64,000 bases of DNA, from NCBI GenBank assembly GCA_030407005.1, contig JAUDYN010000002.1, positions 3,472,001 through 3,536,000 of the forward strand, given 5' to 3'. Origin of the DNA: Desarmillaria ectypa (lineage: Eukaryota > Basidiomycota > Agaricomycetes > Agaricales > Physalacriaceae). The notes under the pieces were generated by a model. The model had not been told where the DNA came from and did no database searches. It saw only the letters and a list, made by a program, of their open reading frames with translations. Shown one piece after another: positions 1 to 12,088 of this stretch (the stretch's first letter is position 1; each line of letters opens with the position of its first letter). The position numbers were made by a program, and so were the translations under genes.

Positions 1-3000
1 CGCCCATACCCCTTCACCAGAGATGCCGCTATCCATGGCTTGTTCTTCCTTGCCTTCTTCGTAAAGTGGTAGAGCCAGGCCTTCCTCCCACTTCCAACTC
101 TGCAAAAACTCCATAACCATGGCGAAGCCCCGTTCCTTGCTTCTCGGCACATTGCCGCTACTAGAACCCGTCTGTTCGTGCTCCCGCTCCCACCCTGCGT
201 TCACAAAGAAGAATGCGCAAATGAGCTCTACGGCTTCTTCGCTTACATGAATATCTAGCAGCCAATGTGCTGCGAACCACCGCTTCACCAACCTTACGGT
301 GGCCGTATAGGCAGGAAACACATGATGCAGTCTTGATATCGCCCTATGATGCCTCGGCGCATGGATGAACCTGCGCAAGTATAGCTCCTTTGCCTCGATT
401 GCATTGTGATACTCATTCCCCCTCCTCTTCTTCTGTCCCGGCTGAGGAGCGATGTGCCCTGGGGTGGTATTGATCACCCTCTCCAAGAGGGTGAGCTCAC
501 GATCATGCCATATCCTCACGCTAAACGCCCAACCCTCGGCTGTTAGGATCTCCATCGTGGGGTCGTCATCCTCACCGCCACGTCCCCCGGCCATGACTGA
601 TGCACTCAAACCAGATATACTTTTCATCAATGAACCCGCTATACGTTCGAAGAAGGCGAGCTTCACAGTTTGTATCGCCTTGAGGTCATCTGGCCACTTG
701 GCTGATTTCTCAAATTGAACGATAATGGGGATGGCATGGAGGTATGATGCGTTTGACGGAGTAGAGGGAAGCAATTTGGGAGGTAACGGGACGGGGCTGA
801 AGGTACTTGTGTACCGAAGGTAAGGGGACACAGGACTGATATTCAGAATCGACAGAGGAAAGTCATCGTCGAGGGCTTTGATACCCTTGACGAGGCTATC
901 AAAAGCTGTCAGGGCTCCTTTGAAGCCAACCGCAACACCCGATTCCAGATAGGTCTTGGAAATTGGCTGGGGAAGACGGAGAAGAGAATCGAAGGACGAA
1001 TGCCATGACTGAGTGTCTTCAATTCCAAAGTGACGTTCTAGGATGTACCTGGCAACTTGTACCGGAAGATGAACTTTGTCATCAGCATTCTTAACGTCCC
1101 ATACTACGCTCTCAATGATCCTCCCGTCTTTGAACATACGCAGCTCCGCTTTGTCGCCCCATAACTCTCGGAAACTGGCGACATGAGTTGGGTCGGGGTC
1201 GTCTGCTGCAGGACCATGATCAACTTGACGGAAGGCATGTTCATGGTCATAAACAAAGCCTAAGAAGATGATATGGTCATTAGACGGATGTGCCTGGGAT
1301 AGCGGATGGGAAGTGGATGTCGGGTGAAGAATAGCGAGTGCCCGAGTGCGATTTCCTAGGCCTTGGCGGAGAAGTGCGGACATGGAGGCAAGGAGGGCAT
1401 TATGGGGTGACCCATGGTCGATTGTTTCTTGATGTGAATTTTGACGTGGTTTTGAAGTGGAGAGGTCTATACGGATGACTGCATCAAATCTTGTACTCAG
1501 GTGTCTGTGATCTCGTAAAAAGGCCTCTATGAAAGGATCAAAGGACGAAGACGAGGAGGACAGTGTCTGAAGCGTCTTCTTGGCGTCACACCGAAGCTAT
1601 AACCCAAGTCAGAGGGATGTAGCGTGTAGCGATTGAACTCAAAATACCAGGTCCAGGGATCCAAGAGGGACATCTGCCAGAAGGTTGACGCGTGAAGAAG
1701 CGTCAACAAAAACGGCTTCGTGATACGAGCTGTACTCTTCCAGAGGATACTATGGTAACATTAATCCAAAAGCCAGCGTTTGGCAGAAGGAAACACGAAC
1801 CTTGTTACCTCCTTCAGTCTTGACAAAGACAGGCTGTGCTTGGAAGTCGTGAGTTGCTGATTCACGGTAAGCGTTGGTCCACAACCTAAGATGTAGGAAC
1901 CCTTACCGAGGAAATCGATAACTGCCTTGAAAAGTTGATAAGAGCTCAGACCCCGTCCAAGAGGTTTTCGTTTTGATTTTCCTTCCACTCCCAGGATTAG
2001 AGCGCGTAGTACAGAGACCCACCATGGCCCTTTTCCTTCAAACCCGCGAATACCAAGAGCAGAGCCTTCGCAATAGCCTCGCTGATTTGCCCATACACGC
2101 AATAGAGTTAAAGCGTCGCTCAACGCAGGTGCCTCCTGCTGTAGAGCATGTGTTGAAATGAGGTGAGAGGGTGGGGTAAGTGCAGTAAGCAGCGCAGTAT
2201 TGTACAAAGGAGTGGGTACTCGTGTCTCCTCAGAAGAACGAACATTTGAATGTGAGGGAGAAAGGTGTTGGAGAGATATCGGAGAGGATGGCGATAGAAC
2301 AGGAATGATGCAAATATGAGCTTTGAGCTTTGAAAAGTCGTTCTTGGTGACACCAGGACGTGACTCAAGGACTAGTTTGGTGAGCCGTGGGTTGTCAGAC
2401 AATGAATGGTAGGAACATTCAACATTCAGTCCGCGCTTCTTGTCGCATATTGCTTCTGCAAGCTTCGCAAGGTAGAATGATCGTTTATGGAAGAATCGGC
2501 CATTGAGATAGTCTTTTTCTTGGAAAAGACTCTGTATCACGGTTCGCCTATCAGTGGGGTGGGGAGGAAAACAGCAAAGGACATACATCGGGCATCTCAA
2601 CAGCTACATCAACACCGAACTTGTTACCATCCATGCCTTTAACCGAGGTTTTGTTGCCCCAGCTACCAACAAGAGTTATGCTACTGGGCGGTGCAAACGC
2701 TACCTTCCAATTGGAGTCCTCGGTTGGTAGTGGGATAGAGTATGATACAGATATACCTTTTTTCAAAAGAGGTCGAGCGGCTTCAAGTGGATGTATTGGA
2801 GATGATGATGGGATATTCAGTAGAAATGTGTGCAGCGACAGAAGGAATTGTTCGAGTGGTGGTTTATGTTTCTCCTTTGGTCGTACGTTGGGTAAAAGCT
2901 CGTCAATCTATCCTCGAAGCTCAGAATATATCAGGATGCTAAGATAATTTGGCACTTGCCTGAAGCTTGAAGCTAGTCGACTTGAACAGATCCGCTGCTT

Positions 3001-3317
3001 CCTTCATCTCCCGGACCTCGACACCGGTAGGTGGTTTTTTCGGTTTTCCCTTGGATGTATGGCCATCTTCTGTTACACCAGTTGGCTCAATACCACCCCA
3101 TCCCTCATCATTTCCATCAGCAGGATTGTCACCTTCCTCGTCGTCGTTGTCGGTTCCATCTAACACAATAATATTCTCTTCATCAGAATCATCTGGAGGC
3201 GACAACTTTCGGGTCTAAAAAACGTGGTCAGTCTCGTCTCGTGTATACCAGAATATTCGCTCCTACCTTGCTAGGATCATCCTCTTGCCCTCGTTTCCTC
3301 TTCAAATTTGCGGCCAT
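1..3317 (-). CDS. UTP22: Nrap/Utp22 (NOL6) U3 snoRNP-associated protein, 3' end beyond window
   Basis: Nrap/Utp22 is a nucleolar component of the small-subunit processome, which carries out early pre-18S rRNA processing. The start at 3315-3317 opens a short basic exon (MAANLKRKRGQEDD). An acidic stretch follows, then Nrap landmarks: SLFQEKDYLNGRFFHKRSF, FLATHDFQAQPVFVKTEG, EAVFVDASSRVNLL, WGDKAELRMFKDGRIIESVV, and near the window edge VRLVKRWFAAHWLLDIHVS. Introns can be placed at 3215-3266, 2908-2959, near 2530-2585, about 1880-1940, about 1740-1790 and about 1605-1640; all keep the frame. The 2908-2959 intron starts with GC (GCAAGT) and ends in AG. The gene looks intact but its C-terminal end lies outside the window. 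It is divergent to the F-box gene at 4167. Confidence 0.93.
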
Positions 3318-4166
3318 TTGGCTAATGTTGTCGTTAAGACAAAAATTTGGCATAGCCACCGATCAATGCTTCGGCCAAATCCGGGCACTTGATCAAACCA
3401 AATGTAAAAAATGAGAACAAAACAAGATCCACAACCACCACAGGGCCACTCACGACAGAAAGATGCGTACTTCGTGGTATTTGCCGGCATATCTGCAGTA
3501 CTATCTTTGGGCCTCGACATCTGCTCCCTTTTTTTTTTGCCGGAGGGTCTCAGCTTGAGCGGTCACAATCTTGGAGTCGACCTCAACATAAAATCCTTCT
3601 AAATTCCAACGAAATGTATACATAGCCCTTTGACACGAGCTGTCTTCAACTCGCAACCGTTTGGCATAAAGTTCGATGCTCGGCCCCACCATCTACGTAG
3701 CTGCCATCTGCCTTCCGGCGCCCACCATAATATTTGGACGCACATCGTCAATCATCTGCGCGTAATATATCACCAGAGAATCATGTTCTTTGTCTTCTTG
3801 GAGACGCCAGTTCTCGCAAAATCAATTGCACTCTACTACACTGCCCCGAGTCTATTTCCGAAATCTAGGAGACTGAAAGGTTTCGTGTATACCGAGTCGG
3901 GACTTGGGCACCAAGAACAGCCAAGCGCACAGACATCCGCCGCTTTCAAACCTCCTTATTCGACCCATTCCGACATCCTCCGATCAACGGACTTACCCCG
4001 ATGCTGAGGGTAAAGATGCCCTATCTTACTTCGGTCCGAGTAGTGAATCTGATTAGTCTAATGCATCACTCTTATTCGAGACATATCCGTTTGCCGTAAA
4101 CGATCGAACCCCACGGTCTATATATTGCATGTATCTGTGCTGTTCATCGACTCTCTTGCGCCCGCG
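3318..4166. other. Intergenic region between divergent Nrap and F-box genes
   Basis: This spacer of about 850 bp should hold both promoters. A short open frame at 3630-4007 has no recognisable domain and no splice or context support. A TATA-like CTATATATT lies at about 4118-4126, roughly 40 bp before the F-box start. Confidence 0.5.
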
Positions 4167-5472
4167 ATGGTTCTTCCACCAGAGCTCTTTGATGCCGTGG
4201 TTGACGAACTCGAGAGTGACCGTAACACTCTCAAGACATGCTCTCTAGTCTCCCATGTTCTACGACCTCGCGCTCAAGCTCATCTCTTTCGCGAGATCTC
4301 TTTAGAAAATACTAACTGGTGTAAAAAATTTCACCACATTGCGTCGACATCTCCTTCTCTTCCTTTCGTCGTCCATTCGCTGCGTCTAGTCACATTCCCC
4401 CGCCAATGGGTTAACGAAGAACCCACCTTACCCCTCGTTCTTAAACGTATGGTAAACCTCAGACACCTACAAATGTTCTTTGTCGAGTGGCAGTCATTGC
4501 CTTCCCTAGAATCGGCCTTGCGTTCATTGCGGAATCTCACAGCACTCACCCTCAGTAATGTCTTTTTCGAAAACTGCCTCAATTTCTTCGCAATGCTTGG
4601 CCTTTTCACCAGCATGAGGCAGTTGACCCTTCGCGGCGTGTTTTTCAAAGCACTGCCGTTACCCCATGATACATTATCCTCGGGCACGCAGCGAGTGTAC
4701 CTCGATACATTGCGTATTGTGAGCACACAGTACTCCGAAGATGCGTCAAGGAACATTTTGATATCCTTCCTTCATCCGTCATCACCGATATCTTTAGCAG
4801 AGCTGAAAGACTTCCAAATCACCCCCTTCTTAACAAGCGACATCGAAGCCGTGAGGGCCGTCTTGTCCGCGAGCATTGACTCACTCACCCATCTGTCCCT
4901 GGATGCCTTTGTACAGTCGCACGTTGTTGGTGAGTACCTCACATGTTTTTCTTCATCCAGTCCGACCCTGACCGTCATCTCGTCACAGACGAATTTACTG
5001 CAATCTGCGAGCCGCTCCACGTCCACCACATCCCTTCCATCTCGTTGGAGTTCTGCGATAAGGTTTCGATCCAGAAGCAGTTAAAGTGGTGGACGGAAGG
5101 CTTCAACATGATTGCCGAGGCTTATTCACTTCGGGTCATTAGTGTGACCATTCGTCTCGACGAAATTTCGTCAATCAAGTCACCTGCGTTTACCGATGTG
5201 ACTATCTGGAGAGCCCTGGATGCTGCTCTGACGCGTCGTGAGATGGTTGGTCTGCAGGGCGTAGAGTTCACTTTTGATATTGGTCCTGCGAGTAATAGGA
5301 AGGCCCTCGCACGCGACCTGGACATTTTCTTTCCTACGGCATGCAAAGGCCTTCACAGCAAAAATCTTCTTCGGTTTAGAATACGAGGTATGCCTTGTCT
5401 GTAGATCATAGCAACGAGTCTAACTTACCTTTCATAGATATATTCCAACGACTCATTGCGAAAAGCTCGTAA
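4167..5472 (+). CDS. F-box-like protein of the Agaricomycete type
   Basis: This is a predicted substrate receptor of an SCF ubiquitin ligase. The N-terminus MVLPPELFDAVVDELESD followed by LKTCSLVSHVLRPRAQAHLF is the usual mushroom F-box layout. The rest resembles irregular leucine-rich repeat sequence (LRHLQMFF, LRNLTALTLSNV, MRQLTLRGV). I chose the ATG at 4167 over the upstream frame start at 4125 because the F-box begins there. Exons are 4167-4929, 4989-5387 and 5438-5472; both introns (59 and 50 nt) are GT-AG and keep the frame. Its substrate cannot be inferred. It is convergent with the GH51 gene, and a decayed inverted copy of its 3' half sits at about 61470-61975. Confidence 0.8.
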
Positions 5473-5681
5473 GCGTGATCTTCAGAACATCTCGTTGGAT
5501 ATTAGACACTTGAACAGGAGCGCAACGCTCTGAGGACCAGATCATTTAATGAATCGTCATAATTGGTAGCTTCTACAAACATCTTACAATCGTTTAATTT
5601 GCTTCAGTATACTGCTCAATCTGTATAACATCACATTTCAATTTCGAAGCTACGGTCGGGAGCAAAAGAAAAATAACAGTT

Positions 5682-8600
5682 TCACAGAGTCAATGTAAGG
5701 ACGCTCAGACTAAAAGGCGGCGCAGAATAGGTGAAAGTTCGACCGGTTGCGATGGTGCTGTTCACCGGAATGACAAGCTGTGGCGTCGATGGAGTATTGC
5801 TGGCGGTGGCGCTTCCCGTCAAGACCTGTGCTAGCGCCGTAGATGAAACTGAGTTGAAAGGAAGGCTAAATGTCACGGCGGAAGCGGTGGCCACTGTATT
5901 AACGACCTGTCAAACGGATTAGAACATACTTTGACATAAAATCAATCGATATCGCAATGGAAGCGCACTTTGATAATGAGCTGATTTGGTGTTACCGATG
6001 TCTTTCGGACCACAGTCCAAAATAATGTACCGCTACGGGCCGGCAAGGTGCTTGGTATGTATTCGTCCCCGCGGTTTCTGCTAAAGAGCTGCGAGATGAT
6101 AAAGTCAGAGGCGGTAAAGATGGGTGAGCTGTTCTGTGTGACCTTCTGAGCATAGTAACTCGTTGAGAGATAAACTGATCCAGCGCTAAAAGATATTCAA
6201 TTTAGAATATAAAGAGGAAATAAAGAAACGTGCTCGAAACTAATCAAGTCAGGATGCTATATAGTAATCATCAGCATGGCCGTAGTTTCATGAAGCTGAT
6301 AGTAAGATCCCACCCATTGAGAGGAGGCAACGTTCTGAAAACCATCACATCAGTCAAGACAACAAAGATAGCTTCAAACGAGGGCTCACATTAAGGACAG
6401 GAGCATATGACGCCGCAAATACTATGTCACTGTTTCCTAGAATTTAAGAGTAAGAGAGAAAGTTAAACGGATATGGCAGCATGATTACTCTCAAAGCCCA
6501 TCATGAAAGCAGCCTCACCGGCCGTTCCTACAGAATGGTTACCTTAAAACGATCTTTTGTCCTTAGAAATATACGAGTACCTTGCATAGTAGGGAACGTC
6601 AGGGTTGTTCCCGCATCATTTGACGTCGTTGCATATTCTCCCTACCAATAGTGAGATCGATAAACTAAGAGATGACTGACTATCGGACAACTGACCTCAA
6701 AATATTGTGTACCGTCGCGCTACAAAGATCAGAAAGGCTTAGTACTTGTAGTTCACCAACACGAACCGCAACATCGTCGTAGGAGAACGCGTTTTTGACC
6801 ATCCCAGCTACACAAATGGTATCAACCGTGGCATTACACCGAGAGAGGAGTATACATACAGGGAGAAGTATAGATATGATTGTCGTATTCAGTGGGAGCT
6901 GGGGAGAGGACCGGATTGCGCGGAAACGTGGTGGCAATAAAGTCTTCGTCAAATGTCCTCAGTACAAGTCGCCAAATCACAATGACCAGTATACGCACGG
7001 AGATTAGGGAACTTTGCCTTGAGCGCATTGACAAAAGCTGGCCATCGATAGGTATATCTTTTTCCGAAGTTAGAAAGTGAACATTGCACGCCAATAAGTC
7101 GCACGAACGTTGAAGATGCAAAAAAATCCTATCATGTGCGGTTAATAAGGGGGGCAGATATAACTCCAAGGTACTTGCTTCATTGCCAATTTCGACATAC
7201 TTCAATTTGAAAGGCTGTGGGTGACCGAGAGACGCCCGTAGCGCAGCTACGGAGACACCTCAATCAATTCCATGCAGCTTTGAAAACAAGGAAGTTTCGG
7301 ACCGACCATTTGCATTCGTAGCGGAATCACCGATGGTGAAATCGATCTGTATGCACCATTTCTCAATCACACGAGACAGTAATTCCGGGGACACTAACCT
7401 GATCTATTGCCTGCTGAATATAAGGTCCCAACTGAGCCTGCGGCACGGAGGTGCCTTGCAGTGCGTATCCTTGGCGCAAATCAACAAAAACGGCAAGGGA
7501 AGAAAAGCTGAAACATACCTGCCCAGACCGCCATTATAGGCTCCATATTTAGGTCTTCGCACCAGGTGAGATATTCTAAGAGACCTAACCCACTGCAAAT
7601 CTGATGTTGGTGACTATTCGGAGTTGAAGAAATAACCATATATACTCGGTATTGACATAGCCCCAGTCACCAGCACGGCCTGATTCATGTCAATGCAAAG
7701 ATGACTTGAGACTGCGATTGAAACATACCCGGTCGATTGACAAGAGGGCCTATTGTTGCGTTCCATTGCCACCTTTGTGCGACGGTTCCCCCCTACATTC
7801 CGTTAGATAGATATGCATTGATGGCATCGTAATCCAAACCTCCTAGAACACGAGTCAGAGAAGACGATATCGTACAGACCAGCGAATCTTACAAGATTGT
7901 TACCCCCGGGAAATCTGAAAAAAGATGGGCCCAGGTCTTGAAGAGCCTGCACACCTCACTGTTTACTGCAGCGCCATTCGATATTAGGAACACCTACGTT
8001 AGCAATATCCACGCGCATCCCGTTCGACCTATTCTTAAACGTCGGCGGGAACAATGAAAACATCGCGAAGTTGATCGTTTGGCCTGCAGCTGCAGCCCCA
8101 TCCAGAGTGACAGTGAAGATATTCGATGTAGAGGCAGGAGTAGTAGTCGGTCTTAACGTAGTGCTCACTTGAGTCCAAGACGTTCGGGAACCCGACACAG
8201 AAATTGAGCTGCTAGCGAGAATTTGACCCGACGTTGTTTGAAGTCCGACATTGATATTTCCTTGAAAAGAGCTCGCGGTGGGAAAGCGGTAGAAGAAAGA
8301 GGCGGTGTATGTGCTTCCCTGGGTTACCTTGATACCTGATATTCATAAGAATATTTTTCATGGTGGATCTCAGACATGAACTTACCGAAGTATCCGGTAT
8401 TCGCGAAGCCAACTGCGCCGGTATGTCCAGAAGGGATGGTGACGTGTAGCGCATTAGGGAGAGCAGAAGACACTCGCTGAGTATCCGCTACAACAGACAA
8501 CGATGCACCATTGATTGCCTGCCAAGCATTGAGTGCCGCTGTAGTGCCTGAAAAGGAGTGAGTTCTAAGGCTATGAATTCAGAACTGAACTACCCGGTGT

Positions 8601-9088
8601 CACTTGCTGAAAAGCACGATTTTGAAGAACTACGAAATTGGCAGTTAGTTCTGCTGACAACAGTTGATCAAAGGTTATTTCAAGTTACGTTCGGCATAGA
8701 GACCACCGTCTCCACTCTGTACGAGTATCATTTCAAAGGTATATAGATGTTGAATGCATACGAACATGCTGGTCATAGAATGGTGTATTTCAGTATAATG
8801 GGCACAACATCAAAACAAGAAACACTGACGTTAATATCCTATAAGCAACATTCGGGTCAATTTGAGGTCACTGGAGAACGCCAGAAAATCATACCTCAAA
8901 CATAGCTCCCCCTGAAAGACAGGCATACGGTAAGTTCACCAAAATACCCAGTGCAGAAAGAAATGCCCACATAGGCTCGTCGGAATGGCATGGCTAGCCG
9001 TCGCACTGACGCTAACTGTTGTTTGCGCCGTACACACCCCTACGAGCAATCCGAGCACATAAACACAAAACTGAAGAGTCTTGAGCAT
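5682..9088 (-). CDS. Secreted GH51 alpha-L-arabinofuranosidase
   Basis: It is predicted to release terminal arabinofuranose from arabinoxylan or arabinan outside the cell. The start at 9086-9088 gives a signal peptide ([17 protein letters not shown]...CTA). Then come SLWGAMFEDIN, a carbohydrate-binding-like N-terminal domain ([19 protein letters not shown]), and the catalytic core: [62 protein letters not shown], and [11 protein letters not shown] with the family's acid/base Glu. [12 protein letters not shown] probably carries the nucleophile, and the C-terminus is [10 protein letters not shown]. The frame holds only if about 26 introns of 45-115 nt are removed. Two introns start with GC: 7129-7178 (GCAAGT) and 6186-6233 (GCACGT). 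The second donor is weak, and the decayed paralogue at 60090 has GTATGT there, so splicing efficiency is uncertain. The intron at 7247-7306 contains a stop if retained. Confidence 0.88.
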
Positions 9089-9408
9089 CTTGAGGCTGTC
9101 AATTTAACGTGGTGAAGACTAAAACCTCTGTTAGCGCTCCTTATGAACATTCTCGAGTCAACGGCCCGTCGATAGCAACAGCCATTTTCTGTCATCATGA
9201 CCATCTTGCATATCTCCGAGAAGCGTCACATGAGGCTTGCAAAATTCGGATAAATAGAAGGAGTCGTATGCTGCTGCGAGAAAAGAGCGATTAATAGACA
9301 GCGTCACGATGCCGCCTGCTGACACGAAGAATGACAGTAACGAGAGTAAATCTGGATAAAATAGGACACCTCACAAGGTGAGTTGATGCGTAGAATATCT
9401 CGTGAACC
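9089..9408. other. Region upstream of the GH51 gene
   Basis: This short stretch contains the presumed GH51 promoter on the minus strand. I see no supported gene in it. Confidence 0.4.
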
Positions 9409-9926
9409 ATGAAGGAAGGAAAATATGTTGCGTGACGACGCAAAGCATGGAGGCGAAAGACCTGGATGCACACTTACTGTACCTCAATGTACAAGCAGCG
9501 TACCGACATAATTCCAAAGGGTAGTATAAATAGACAACAAATCTCGGTGGTTCTAGCCATCCGTTGAACCCGTTAAAGATGCACCAAAAATTGACCAAGG
9601 AGAATTCATGGAAGCGCGAGAACCTTTGGAACGGCCCGAGACGATCGATCGCCGTCAAAGCGCCTAATGGACGTTGCGCGCATGCGGAGGCAGCGCACAT
9701 GAAGTGCTGACTAAGCGGACGAGAGACGTTTTCTCGATTGCAGCCAGCATCGTCTACGCTTGGAGAAGTGCATCTGGCGTGCCCAAGTGGTACCGTACCG
9801 TGTAATGATGATGATGATAAAAGGCGAGCATGAGCAAATACTTACCTTGATGACACAGACTTCTTCGCATCCTCGGATTTGTGGGCCGTAGAGATCCTTC
9901 ATAGCACCGCGACCCTGTTAGAATGA
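9409..9926. repeat. Left member of a diverged direct repeat flanking the transposon nest
   Basis: This stretch is recognisably similar, in the same orientation, to 21040-21362. Shared landmarks are GAAGGAAGGAAA, CAAAGCATGGAGG versus TAAAGCATGGAGG, GGCCCGATCGCCGTCAAA-like sequence, and a terminal block around ATTTGTGGGCCGTAGAG. On the minus strand the terminal block reads as a short exon-like frame (MKDLYGPQIRGCEE) followed by GTAAGTAT, a good splice donor. The left copy is longer, with insertions, and keeps its CpGs. The right copy has many CG to CA/TG changes. A (GAT)4 microsatellite lies near 9807-9818. The source gene is not recognised. Confidence 0.6.
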
Positions 9927-9989
9927 GCGGTAATTTTCCAGAGCTTACCCGGATTTCAGCATGGAACCATGAGGGCTGTCGTTCAGCAA

Positions 9990-11338
9990 ACTATTCCTGT
10001 GACCTTTAGATAGTGGGTGCATAGTGACTTTGATCTAGGCAACTGACTGATATAAGTGTGAATGTCATGCTAGGCAAGTAGTAGATGTTATAGAGGGTGA
10101 CAGGTGTTGGCTTTTGGTTTCATCCCATTGGTAATTGGGTGAGATAGTCTCCTTTGTCTGTTGCACTGAACATTTGACCATCTGCTGTTTTGATAGGGAT
10201 TGGCTTAATAGTAGTAAAGTTCTTGTATTGTTCATAGTAGCTAGTGAAATGGTTGCTTGTGCTGATGTCAATGATCTTGTGGATTGTGTTGTCACTCATG
10301 GCTGTAAGAGCTTCTGCTTTTGCTTGAAAGTCAGATGTGCATTTAAGAGCTGGTGTGTTGGCTTCTAGAATGGCAGCAAATCCATGGTTTATAGGTGTTT
10401 CATCATCTGCCTTCTCTGCTGCATTGGCTTGAGCTATCTTTTTGGCCTTGTCTCATGGTGCTTGCCCTGCTTTGCCTCCTCCCTCTCTATAGCAGTCTCT
10501 CTTAATGTGGTTGTTATAGCTACAATTGTTGCAGTTCAGGCTATTATTGCTCACTTTTGTTTCCTTTTTGCTGCTAGCCTTTCCTTTACTCTTTCCTCTC
10601 CCTTTACTATTTTTTGAGAACAGCACTGAGTTCTGTACAGACTCATCAATCTTCTTCTCAACTTGCCTTTAGTCAGTGGTCTCTTGGATCTGCTAAATCA
10701 GAAGGCTGCTTGATACAGACTTGCCTGACATCTGTGAGGCAATGTTGAGTGTTTTGAGTGTAGGTCTGTAGCTTGTTGAGAGTGATGTTCAGATGTAGAT
10801 GGCATATGAGTCATCACTGATGGACTTCCCTATTGCAGCAAGTTTCTCTCTCATCTGTAACATGTTGATGAGATGAATTCATATATCTCCATCATCAGGA
10901 CAGTGTTGGTTTTGAAGCTTATTAAGCAGGTTTTCCTGTGCTGAGATCCCTTTCTCTTCAAAAATTAAAGTGAGTTTATTTCACATTGTAGTAGCAGAGG
11001 ATTCATTTTTGATTTGTATGAAGGTTGAGGTGCTTATTGTTTCATACATTATCTCACAAACTTATGCCTTCTTCTGGTCATACTCATCCTGAAGAGTCAG
11101 CTGTTTTTCAACTTCATCATCAGGCTAGATTTCCCAGTAGGTAGTAGTCTTCATTCTTCTCTATCATCTTAACAGACTTTTTAGCAGTTCCATATAGGAC
11201 TTATTTCAGTCCTTTTGATGTGGCTATATTCAGAATCTGTTCCTTATATGGAATGTGGTTTGTGCTATCATCTTTTAGGCAGAGCAAATTAAGGAGTTTG
11301 ACTATGAATGTTGATAAAGACATATCACCAGGATCCAT
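9990..11338 (-). pseudogene. Relic of a Ty1/copia retrotransposon: gag, CCHC knuckle and start of protease
   Basis: Reading the minus strand from an ATG at 11336-11338, a gag-like sequence appears (MDPGDMSLSTFIVKLLNLL, FEEKGISAQENLLNKLQN) of the UBN2 type. A CX2CX4HX4C knuckle (CNNCSYNNHIKRDC) follows at about 10491-10533. Next is protease-region sequence resembling copia polyproteins (TSNHFTSYYEQYKNF, PIKTADGQMF, YYLPSMTFTLISVS). Many in-frame stops interrupt the frame. Integrase, reverse transcriptase and RNase H are absent, so the relic is truncated near 9990. The whole stretch 9982-11698 contains no CpG dinucleotide, which fits long exposure to cytosine methylation and deamination. It cannot encode protein now. 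Confidence 0.8.
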
Positions 11339-11645
11339 TATCTATTGAGCAGTAGGCCAGGATTGAGGAGTGCACAGTAACAAGAGAGCATAACAAGGTG
11401 GGCATAGTGAGAGTACACTGTAGTAAAGAAATAGAATGTATATATCTTAGCAGGCAGTTGGTTACTAATGGATAGGTATAATATCTGTAATAAAGAAATA
11501 GAATGTATATCTACTATAGGTCAGTACTGTATGGTAATAAATAGATATAACATACTTACATCTTAGCAGATAGTTGGTCATCAAGATGTGTGGCTATGAA
11601 AAAGCAAAAATTATTTGTATTGATAATTAATCAAAAGTCTATATG
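11339..11645. repeat. AT-rich leader or LTR-like remnant of the copia relic, with internal repeats
   Basis: This lies upstream (minus sense) of the copia gag start and contains no CpG. The motif AAATAGAATGTATAT occurs at 11429-11443 and 11496-11510, and again at 20520-20534 on the far side of the gypsy element. TCTTAGCAG(G/A)(C/T)AGTTGGT(T/C)A also occurs twice here. The simplest reading is that the gypsy element inserted into this older repeat DNA and split it. Confidence 0.5.
11641..11645. repeat. Target-site duplication, left
   Basis: The five bases ATATG abut the left LTR. ATATA abuts the right LTR at 20206-20210. Four of five bases match, as expected for a 5-bp gypsy target-site duplication with one later mutation. 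Confidence 0.6.
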
Positions 11646-12056
11646 TGTTAGGCACTGACTTGGGGCAGTCAGCTGATCTCTCTGGGCCATTATGCATTCG
11701 AACGATCACCCAAAGTGAGAGATAGAAGCCGAGAGCCTTCTGTGTTGTGCAAACAAGAAGTGTATGATTATAATTAAAACAAGAGATAGAGTACAACTGT
11801 CTAGTTTACTCTGTTTATATAGTATTTCTATGGCATTATAATTAGGTGAAATGCAAAAGTCCATGCACAAATGGTGCCAACATAGAGTGATCCAGGAGGA
11901 TCATAGAACCAATAGAAAGTGTCTGGGGTGACAGACGGTGAGAATGAGGGTTGTAGCTGGCAAATAGCTGGATACAAGTTGGTTTCTTGAATTGATTAGA
12001 TGAATGAGTCATGGATATGACTTGGATAAGATAAGATAAATGGAAAAATTGTAACA
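11646..12056 (-). repeat. 3' LTR of the gypsy element
   Basis: This 411-bp sequence is bounded by TGTTA and TAACA and is closely similar over its length to 19782-20205. Shared blocks include the stretch beginning CCCAAAGTGAGAGATAGAAG and GATAAGATAAATGGAAAAAT. Most differences between the two LTRs are transitions. Confidence 0.9.
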
Positions 12057-12069
12057 TTACCCCCTTGTT
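12057..12069 (-). other. Polypurine tract of the gypsy element
   Basis: On the minus strand the sequence immediately before the 3' LTR reads AACAAGGGGGTAA. This is a purine run in the position expected for the plus-strand primer of an LTR retrotransposon. Confidence 0.65.
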
Positions 12070-12088
12070 AAGGCAGTCATCCTGACTG

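Noticed and set aside
3630..4007. 125-residue plus-strand open frame between Nrap and the F-box gene
   Set aside because: No domain, no compositional constraint, and it sits in the expected divergent promoter region.
7201..7310. In-frame TGA in the GH51 gene read as a nonsense mutation
   Set aside because: The stop falls inside a GT-AG intron (7247-7306) whose removal gives [15 protein letters not shown], the expected family sequence.
11421..11510. Regular spacing of repeated AT-rich motifs as a CRISPR-like array
   Set aside because: Only two local copies, no uniform spacers, eukaryotic context; it is transposon repeat DNA.
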